A stretch of 8,600 nucleotides of DNA from Pseudomonadales bacterium. Lineage in GTDB: Bacteria; Pseudomonadota; Gammaproteobacteria; Pseudomonadales; Azotimanducaceae. Of the stretch, positions 1 through 4,877 are shown one piece after another. The stretch's first letter is position 1; every line of letters begins with the position of its first letter. The notes beneath the pieces were generated by a model. That model was not told the origin of the DNA. It was given only the letters and a program-made list of their open reading frames with translations, and did not search any database. The translations under genes and the position numbers were made by a program. The stretch spans positions 1 to 8,600 of the forward strand of contig JAQWQN010000248.1 in the NCBI GenBank assembly GCA_029244465.1. The letters run 5' to 3'.

Positions 1-260
1 GTGCGCGCCCCAACCCTCTGCAGTTCTTGGACAAGGACGTTGTATTCCTCGCGTTCCAGTTCGGCCCCGCCATATGCCTTTGGCCAAGTGGGGACCGTCC
101 AACCCTTTTCGGCCATGCGTTCTTGCCAGAGACGCGTATCCGGCTCAAGTTCGATCGTGCGGCTGCCCAGCGGTACGTAGCCAGGCCCGCGCGCACCGGG
201 AGGACAATTGTCTTGCAACCACGATCTTGTATCGGTTCTGAAGGCCTCTAAATCTGCCAT
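1..260 (-). CDS. Acyl-CoA dehydrogenase family protein, N-terminal part (runs off the left edge)
   Basis: Reading the minus strand from the ATG at 258-260 gives an open frame of 86 codons to the window edge with no stop. The visible protein begins MADLEAFRTDTRSWL and contains MAEKGWTVPTWPKAYGG at residues 49-65, followed by an E-rich helix (LEREEYNVLVQELQR). An N-terminal helix, then GW-x-x-PxWPxxYGG, then an E/Y-rich helix is typical of the alpha-helical N-terminal domain of acyl-CoA dehydrogenases, the FAD enzymes that introduce an alpha-beta double bond into acyl-CoA thioesters. The FAD-binding and catalytic-base regions lie outside the window, so substrate class and completeness cannot be judged. 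It is transcribed divergently from the SDR gene, and a TATAAT-type promoter sits about 43 bases upstream of the ATG. The SD is weak (AGAGAA). The family call is fairly secure; the pathway is unknown. Confidence 0.82.
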   Translation of the reverse strand, partial: MADLEAFRTDTRSWLQDNCPPGARGPGYVPLGSRTIELEPDTRLWQERMAEKGWTVPTWPKAYGGAELEREEYNVLVQELQRVGAR

Positions 261-289
261 TAGTTTCTCTGCTTGATCCTAGTTAGATG

Positions 290-313
290 ATATTGATTTC
301 GGATTATATTGAT
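290..313. repeat. Direct repeat ATATTGAT x2 overlapping the divergent promoter
   Basis: ATATTGAT occurs at 290-297 and again at 306-313, 16 bases apart start to start. The second copy overlaps the TATAAT box of the minus-strand promoter and the first lies near the predicted transcription start. The placement would suit a repressor operator, but the region is AT-rich and chance repetition is possible. Confidence 0.3.
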
Positions 314-329
314 AATGCCTAAAATTCAA
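303..329 (-). promoter_or_regulatory. Candidate sigma70-type promoter for the acyl-CoA dehydrogenase gene
   Basis: On the minus strand, a TTGAAT -35-like box (plus-strand 324-329) is followed after 15 bases by a perfect TATAAT -10 box (plus-strand 303-308). Transcription would start near 296 and leave about 35 bases of leader before the ATG at 260. The -10 is consensus; the 15-base spacer is shorter than the usual 17, which lowers confidence. An ATATTGAT direct repeat overlaps the -10. Confidence 0.42.
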
Positions 330-408
330 GCATCACCTTTACAGTATTCGGAACAATCTTCACTATGAACGCGTAACCTACAGAACGACATGTGTGCGTG
401 CAAATTTC

Positions 409-437
409 TTGCGCGGGATAATTGGAAGCTTTACAAA
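409..437 (+). promoter_or_regulatory. Weak candidate promoter for the SDR gene
   Basis: TTGCGC (409-414) and TACAAA (432-437) are separated by 17 bases, which would put the transcription start near 444 and give a leader of about 30 bases before the GTG at 473. Both boxes are poor matches to the sigma70 consensus. I list it only because spacing and position fit and nothing better is visible. Confidence 0.2.
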
Positions 438-462
438 GACGCCAAGGTTAGGTCGAAGGTAC

Positions 463-467
463 GGAGG
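463..467 (+). promoter_or_regulatory. Shine-Dalgarno GGAGG that decides the SDR start
   Basis: GGAGG at 463-467 lies five bases before the GTG at 473, an ideal distance. The longest-frame start, the GTG at 467, overlaps the last G of this motif and could not use it. The motif therefore favours the start at 473. Confidence 0.6.
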
Positions 468-472
468 TGTGC

Positions 473-1207
473 GTGCGAGAATTAGTTGGTTTTGTAACCG
501 GAGCAGCAGCGGGTATAGGGGCTGCTAGTGCGCGTCAGTTGGCTGCTAAAGGTGTGCGTGTAGCCGTTTGTGACGTCAATCGGGCAAGCGGAGAGGCTCT
601 GGCTGACGAGATTGGTGGAGCTTTCTATGACTGTGATGTCACCAGTTTTGAGTCAGTGACTGCTGCTGTCGATCGGGTCGAGTCTGACTTTGGCACTCCG
701 ACCTACGCACATCTCAACGCCGGTATTATGACCGTGCCAACGGATGATCCTTTTCTCGCTATTGAAGATGTATCTCTTGAACAGTTCGGGTTGATTTTGG
801 GCGTGAACTTTGCGGGGGTGTTTCACGGTATGAAAGCGCTTTTGCCCACGATGAAAGTCAATGGCGGCGCTATTACAACCACGGCCTCAATTGCGGCGTT
901 TGGCCAGTTGCCGGTTGATCCGCTCTATGCCGCGACCAAACATGCGCTCGTCGGTTTTGTTCGTAGCATCGCTGCAGCCAATGTCGGCGGTAGCGTGCGA
1001 ATCAATGCCATTTGCCCAGGTGTTGTCGATACGGCAATCGTACCTGGCGCCTTCCGAAGCCCGGAGTTAATGATGTCTCCTGATGAGTTAGCGGAGGAAG
1101 TGGTCGATCTTCTCTATTATGGTGCTAGTGGAGAGATTAGGGCGAAACTTGCTGGTCGCGAAGCCTTCGCAGTGCCGGCCATTGATGTGATGACTGGGTC
1201 AGCTTGA
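473..1207 (+). CDS. Short-chain dehydrogenase/reductase (SDR), classical type
   Basis: This is an NAD(P)-dependent oxidoreductase that interconverts alcohols and ketones or similar groups; the substrate is unknown. In the frame opened by the upstream GTG at 467 (246 aa) the classical SDR landmarks are present in order. They are the TGxxxGxG Rossmann motif (TGAAAGIG, 11-18), an acidic residue after beta-2 (Asp36, which usually favours NAD(H)), Asp57-Val58, LNAG (83-86, variant of NNAG), Asn114, catalytic Ser141, Tyr154-x3-Lys158 with the normal 13-residue Ser-Tyr spacing, and the PG motif (184-185). The full Asn-Ser-Tyr-Lys tetrad suggests an active enzyme. I place the start at the second GTG (473, 244 aa) because GGAGG lies five bases before it. 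Length is normal for the family. It is divergent from the acyl-CoA dehydrogenase and 177 bases upstream of the GST gene, with no clear terminator between. The family call is secure. Confidence 0.93.
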   Translation: MRELVGFVTGAAAGIGAASARQLAAKGVRVAVCDVNRASGEALADEIGGAFYDCDVTSFESVTAAVDRVESDFGTPTYAHLNAGIMTVPTDDPFLAIEDVSLEQFGLILGVNFAGVFHGMKALLPTMKVNGGAITTTASIAAFGQLPVDPLYAATKHALVGFVRSIAAANVGGSVRINAICPGVVDTAIVPGAFRSPELMMSPDELAEEVVDLLYYGASGEIRAKLAGREAFAVPAIDVMTGSA

Positions 1208-1274
1208 TCAGCTTTTTAGTGGTCAGCGCGGCACGGGTTTTAGCCCCTCTGCTAGAGGTTTGGGCAGGACGACC

Positions 1275-1388
1275 ATGACCCGAGGGATGGGCATGCAAGG
1301 CAATCGATACCGCAGCCGCTATACCGCAGCATCATGGCCGACAAGATTAATTGCGGTCTGGTGCCTGCAGAGAAGTAAGCGCTCATGA
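1275..1388 (+). CDS. Possible small leader ORF (37 codons) ending on the GST start codon
   Basis: In the 177-base gap between the SDR and GST genes, an ATG at 1275 opens a 37-codon frame whose TGA (1386-1388) overlaps the GST ATG (1385-1387) as ATGA. An AGGA lies five bases before the ATG. The predicted peptide is Arg-rich (MTRGMGMQGNRYRSR at its start) and matches no family I recognise. The GST gene has its own modest SD (GAGAAG at 1370-1375), so coupling is not required. It could be a coupled leader peptide, but a chance ORF is more likely. The gap also holds a short tandem-like repeat, ATACCGCAGC at 1307-1316 and 1321-1330, and otherwise nothing I can identify. Confidence 0.17.
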   Translation: MTRGMGMQGNRYRSRYTAASWPTRLIAVWCLQRSKRS

Positions 1389-2041
1389 CCCTGCCGATTC
1401 TTTACTCCTTTCGTCGATGTCCTTATGCAATGCGAGCACGCATGGCGATTAGCTATACCGGTTCAGCATGTGAACTGCGCGAAGTCGTGCTGAGAGACAA
1501 GCCAACCAGTATGCTCAACTATTCTGCGAAAGGTACTGTGCCGGTTCTAGTATTGCCCAACCGGGTGGTCGATGAATCACTAGATGTCATGCTGTGGGCG
1601 CTCAACCGCAATGATCCCGACGGCTGGTTAAATGTTAACCGCGCAGAAGCGGACGATTTGATTCGGCAATCAGATGAAGAATTCAAACCGATTTTGGATC
1701 GCTATAAATACCATGAACGTTATCCAGAACAGACCAAATTAGATTATCGGCAAGCGGCTGAGCCGTACCTTACTGCGCTGAATCTACGGCTCGCAAAACA
1801 ACCCTGGCTGATGGGGGCGCGGCTGAGCATTGTTGATGTTGCCGTTATGCCGTTCATCCGCCAATTCGCGCATGTGGATAAACCTTGGTTCGAGCAAAGC
1901 ACGCACACGTATTTGACTGCGTGGTTGAATGGGTTCTTGCGCAGCGAACTTTTCCGCTCGGTGATGGGCAAGTACGGCAAATGGCAACCTGGGGGCGAGA
2001 TCGTTCTGTTTCCTGACGGTACGAGGGGTGAATCATTTTAG
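1385..2041 (+). CDS. Glutathione S-transferase-like protein with CPYA (Cys-type) active site
   Basis: A 218-residue cytosolic protein of the GST superfamily. The N-terminal thioredoxin fold (about 1-75) begins LYSFRRCPYAMRARMA, putting a Cys-Pro motif at residues 12-13, the position used by omega/beta-type and glutaredoxin-like GSTs. The cis-Pro loop (KGTVPVL, 49-55) and the glutathione-binding acid-Ser pair (DES, 63-65) follow. The alpha-helical C-terminal domain runs from about 85 to 200 and includes the N-capping box-like SIVDVAVMP. Enzymes with a Cys in this position usually act by thiol transfer, reductive deglutathionylation or reductive dehalogenation rather than classic conjugation. 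The native substrate cannot be inferred. The start is supported by GAGAAG nine bases upstream. Length is typical. The 114-base gap to the molybdenum hydroxylase genes lacks a convincing terminator, so cotranscription is possible. The family call is secure. Confidence 0.9.
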   Translation: MTLPILYSFRRCPYAMRARMAISYTGSACELREVVLRDKPTSMLNYSAKGTVPVLVLPNRVVDESLDVMLWALNRNDPDGWLNVNRAEADDLIRQSDEEFKPILDRYKYHERYPEQTKLDYRQAAEPYLTALNLRLAKQPWLMGARLSIVDVAVMPFIRQFAHVDKPWFEQSTHTYLTAWLNGFLRSELFRSVMGKYGKWQPGGEIVLFPDGTRGESF

Positions 2042-2155
2042 GCCCAGAGTGGAGGCAGTAGCTCTGCTTTGACGATGGATCTTTTTATTACGTAGCCGCT
2101 AAATAATTCAGTAAGATACGCGCTTTTATCAGATCCTAAATTTTAAGGTCCCGAA

Positions 2156-2647
2156 ATGATTGAATTTACTCTAAACAGTAAAAGTGTCCGCACCGATGAT
2201 GCGCCAGATACGCCGTTACTCTGGGCCGTGCGAGACACTTTTAAGCTGAAAGGTTCAAAGTACGGCTGCGGAGCCGGTCTTTGCGGTGCTTGCACGATGC
2301 ACGTAGATGGGCAAGCCGTTCGCACGTGCGTTCTACCGATAGGTGCGGTCGCTGGCAAAGCCGTGATCACGATCGAAGGTCTAGGCACGCCCGAGAACCT
2401 GCACCCACTGCAAGCGGCCTGGGCTGAACAAAGCGTGCCGCAATGTGGTTACTGTCAGTCTGGGCAGATTATGAGCGCCGCCGCTTTCTTAGCTGACAAT
2501 CCAACCCCGTCTGAGGCGGAGTTGGAAAGTGCCATGGCGGGTAATATTTGTCGCTGTGGCTGTTATCCGCGAATCAAGAAGGCGATTCTGTCGGTCGCTG
2601 AGGCCGGGGCTAAAGCGGCAGAACTCGGCACGGAGGTGTCTGCATGA
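2156..2647 (+). CDS. iorA: Isoquinoline 1-oxidoreductase-type [2Fe-2S] subunit (IorA-like)
   Basis: Small electron-transfer subunit (163 aa) of a molybdenum hydroxylase of the xanthine oxidase family. The plant-type ferredoxin domain (about 1-75) carries Cys38-x4-Cys43-x2-Cys46 and Cys58. The helical second-cluster domain carries Cys97-x2-Cys100 (QCGYCQSG) and Cys132-x-Cys134 (NICRCGCYPR). Both [2Fe-2S] clusters should therefore form and pass electrons from the Mo site in the partner subunit. An extra Cys136 follows the last ligand, where Thr is common. There is no signal peptide of its own, so it presumably leaves the cell bound to the Tat-targeted partner. AAGG eight bases before the ATG supports the start. 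Its TGA overlaps the next ATG (ATGA, 2644-2647), which indicates tight coupling. The symbol is by family resemblance only; isoquinoline need not be the substrate, since homologues act on aldehydes and other heterocycles. Confidence 0.93.
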   Translation: MIEFTLNSKSVRTDDAPDTPLLWAVRDTFKLKGSKYGCGAGLCGACTMHVDGQAVRTCVLPIGAVAGKAVITIEGLGTPENLHPLQAAWAEQSVPQCGYCQSGQIMSAAAFLADNPTPSEAELESAMAGNICRCGCYPRIKKAILSVAEAGAKAAELGTEVSA

Positions 2648-4848
2648 GCGCTCTCAATTATTCTCGACGTCATTTTCTTCGTACCGCTGGGATTGCTGGC
2701 GGTGGACTCGTGGTTGGGTTTTCTCTCAGCGGTTGTAGTGCCAGCGAAATCCCGCTGCAGCCGTTGGCGGATGCCTATGCACCGAATGCGTTCCTACAAT
2801 TAACTCCGGACAACGTCATTAGATTCTACTGTCCGCGAGATGAAATGGGACAAGGCGTGACAACTGGGCTGGCAACCTGTGTCGCGGAAGAACTGGATAT
2901 TGATCCCGCTCATCTTCTGATCGAACTGGCCGGAGCGCATGCCGATTATGGCAATCCAGACTTTGGCGGCATGCAAGGTACCGGTGGCAGCACCTCGATC
3001 AAAGCGCACTACCTGCAACTGCGCCAAGTTGGGGCAGATACACGCGCATTGCTACTGAGCGCGGCAGCCTCAGATTTGGGCATCGACCTGGCTTCACTGA
3101 CAACTGCAAACGGCGCCGTTGTCGCGAATGGCGAGCGCATGCCATACGGCCAATTCATCGCCACTGCTGCGGACCTTGAAGTGCCGGTGGCAACGCCTCT
3201 CAAGGCTGACAGTGACTTCAAATACATTGGCAAGGAATTTCCGCGACTAGACGGGATTGCGAAATCAACGGGCACCGCGATATATGGTATCGATGTCGAT
3301 ATTCCTGGCATGCACCACGCGCTTGTAAAACGAAGTCCGGTAGCCGGTGGCACGGTGGCATCGTTTGATGGTAGCGCCGCTTTAGCTATGAGCGGCGTGA
3401 CCGATGTTGTTGAGATTGCATCCGGTGTGGCGGTCGTTGCAGCAAAGTTTTGGCAAGCTAAGCAAGCCTTAGCAGCGGTGGTTGTGGCGTGGGATTTTCC
3501 GCCGCTGTCGTCGGTAGATTCCGCCAAAGTGAGAGCTGACTACGAACAACTCATGGACAGCCCCGAGGGCGAAAGCGCCGAGTCGGCTGGTGAGCTTGAG
3601 CGTGGTTTCGCGGGCGCTCAAGGCGTTGTCGAAGGACGCTATTGGGCACCTTATCTTGCGCACGCGCCGATGGAACCGATGAATGCCGTGATCAAAATTG
3701 AAGGAGATAAAGCTGAGCTTTGGTCGGGCACGCAAGGGCCGGGCATCGCGCAAGGTCTGGTTGCTCGCTATGCGGGCCTGGATAAAGAAAACGTGACGGT
3801 GCATCAGACCTACCTGGGTGGTGCTTTCGGCCGCCGTGCGACACTGACGCACGTCATTGAAGCAACTCAGGTTGCGCTAGAGGCGAAAAAACCGATTCAC
3901 TTGCTCTGGACGCGTGAAGACGACATCAAGAGTGGTGTATATCGGCCGGCATCCCTGATGAATATCAAAGCGGGACTCGATGACAATGGTAAGATCGTTG
4001 CCTGGGCAGCCAAGCGAGTAGGCGGCAATATCACGCCGGGTACACTGCGCGCGGCACTGCCGGGCGTCATGCCGGCAGCGGTCTCCGATGGGGTCGTTGA
4101 TTGGGTTGTTGGGCTTGCTAGTGATGTCATGGATGGCTGGGTGGTCGATCCCTCGAGTACTGAAGGCTTGTATGAGGACTACGATTTACCCAATCGAGAA
4201 GTTTTGCATGTCACCAAGAATCACGGCGTCCCGTTGACGTTCTGGCGCTCAGTGGGTCACTCGTTCACAGCGTTCGCAAAAGAATCGTTGGTCGACGAGT
4301 TGGTCGAACAGTCTGCTCTTGACGCGGTTGACTTTCGTTTGAGGAATACTGAGCACAATCCTCGCTTGCATAATGTCATTCAGCTTGCAGGCGAAAAGAT
4401 GCGTGCTATGCGCCCAGAGGCGGGCAGATACTTAGGGTTCGCAGCGCACGGTTCGTTCAATTCGTATGTTGCAGAAGTGGCCGAAATATCAATCGACAAT
4501 GACCGGATCAGAGTACACAAGGTGTTGTGTGTTGTTGATTGTGGTCTCGCTATCAATCCGGACATTGTTGTTTCACAGATGGAAGGTGCGGTCATGTACG
4601 GTCTTACCGCTGCTTTACATGGTGATCTGAATCTCGAGGGGGGCGTGTTTAAGGAAAGCAACTTCCACGATTACCCCATCGTGCGTATGAACGAAGCACC
4701 CGCCATAGAGGTCGTGATTGTGCCAAGCAGCGAAGCACCGACAGGGGTTGGCGAGCCAGGCCTGCCGCCAATAGCGCCTGCGGTCGCGAACGCGGTTTTT
4801 GCGGCGACGGGCAAACGGTTGCGAGCGTTACCGTTACGACTGACATAA
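2644..4848 (+). CDS. iorB: Isoquinoline 1-oxidoreductase-type molybdopterin large subunit (IorB-like), Tat-exported
   Basis: Catalytic subunit (734 aa) of a xanthine oxidase-family molybdenum hydroxylase, which hydroxylates a substrate carbon with water-derived oxygen. The N-terminus is a twin-arginine signal (SRRHFLR, 7-13), then a Gly/Val-rich hydrophobic stretch and a lipobox (LSGC, 28-31), suggesting Tat export and perhaps lipid anchoring at Cys31. Family landmarks follow: DEMGQGVTTGL, GGSTS, HAPMEPMN (340-347), the cofactor-binding LGGAFGRR (391-398), FWRSVGHS, and near the C-terminus GVGEPG, with the expected catalytic Glu at 704. Length and domain order match IorB-like proteins that fold as two related molybdopterin domains. 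GGAGG seven bases before the ATG supports the start. The gene follows the [2Fe-2S] subunit with a 4-base overlap. No cytochrome c or other electron acceptor, and no XdhC-like maturation protein, is visible downstream; the next gene is convergent. The family is secure, the substrate is unknown. Confidence 0.93.
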   Translation: MSALNYSRRHFLRTAGIAGGGLVVGFSLSGCSASEIPLQPLADAYAPNAFLQLTPDNVIRFYCPRDEMGQGVTTGLATCVAEELDIDPAHLLIELAGAHADYGNPDFGGMQGTGGSTSIKAHYLQLRQVGADTRALLLSAAASDLGIDLASLTTANGAVVANGERMPYGQFIATAADLEVPVATPLKADSDFKYIGKEFPRLDGIAKSTGTAIYGIDVDIPGMHHALVKRSPVAGGTVASFDGSAALAMSGVTDVVEIASGVAVVAAKFWQAKQALAAVVVAWDFPPLSSVDSAKVRADYEQLMDSPEGESAESAGELERGFAGAQGVVEGRYWAPYLAHAPMEPMNAVIKIEGDKAELWSGTQGPGIAQGLVARYAGLDKENVTVHQTYLGGAFGRRATLTHVIEATQVALEAKKPIHLLWTREDDIKSGVYRPASLMNIKAGLDDNGKIVAWAAKRVGGNITPGTLRAALPGVMPAAVSDGVVDWVVGLASDVMDGWVVDPSSTEGLYEDYDLPNREVLHVTKNHGVPLTFWRSVGHSFTAFAKESLVDELVEQSALDAVDFRLRNTEHNPRLHNVIQLAGEKMRAMRPEAGRYLGFAAHGSFNSYVAEVAEISIDNDRIRVHKVLCVVDCGLAINPDIVVSQMEGAVMYGLTAALHGDLNLEGGVFKESNFHDYPIVRMNEAPAIEVVIVPSSEAPTGVGEPGLPPIAPAVANAVFAATGKRLRALPLRLT

Positions 4849-4865
4849 GCGTGAGCGCACGCCTT
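4847..4865. terminator. Hairpin between convergent genes, possible bidirectional terminator
   Basis: The 29-base gap between the two convergent stop codons contains GCGTG-AGCG-CACGC (4849-4862), a perfect 5-bp stem with a 4-base loop. An outer AA/TT pair extends it across one bulged C. There is no T-run on either strand, so intrinsic termination would be weak. It is placed where a shared terminator would be expected. Confidence 0.3.
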
Positions 4866-4877
4866 GACCGTAGCGGT

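Larger units (their letters stand above)
392..476. repeat. Ten-base direct repeat GTGTGCGTGC at 392-401 and 467-476
   Basis: The same 10 bases occur in the leader of the SDR gene and again exactly over its start region, 75 bases apart. The second copy contains both candidate GTG start codons of the SDR. No function is evident. It could be chance or a small duplication. Confidence 0.35.

Noticed and set aside
27..251. A 74-codon plus-strand ORF at the left edge
   Set aside because: It lies opposite the acyl-CoA dehydrogenase frame, which has a recognisable protein family; this ORF resembles nothing and is a shadow.
390..485. A 31-codon ORF on the plus strand in the SDR leader, starting MCACKF and ending in a second CAC near the C-terminus
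   Set aside because: It has no Shine-Dalgarno and overlaps the SDR start. The two CAC motifs come from the same 10-base DNA repeat read in one frame.
1243..1265. Hairpin CCTCT-GCT-AGAGG with partial outer pairing after the SDR gene
   Set aside because: The stem is only 5 bp, the outer pairing needs a TTT bulge, and no T-run follows, so it is not a supported terminator.
2045..2066. CAGAG/CTCTG inverted repeat just after the GST stop
   Set aside because: It has a 5-bp stem with a 12-base loop, and the nearest T-run is about 15 bases further on.
2069..2117. TTGACG (2069-2074) and TAAGAT (2112-2117) as promoter elements before the molybdenum hydroxylase genes
   Set aside because: They are 37 bases apart and neither has a partner box at 16-18 bases, so no promoter is supported.
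3009..3527. A long minus-strand ORF (172 codons) inside the large molybdopterin subunit gene
   Set aside because: It is antisense to a well-conserved coding sequence, has no recognisable domain, and several similar shadows occur along the same gene.
4814..4835. AACGGT/ACCGTT inverted repeat at the end of the large-subunit gene
   Set aside because: It lies within conserved coding sequence, has a 10-base loop and no T-run; more likely codon-driven.
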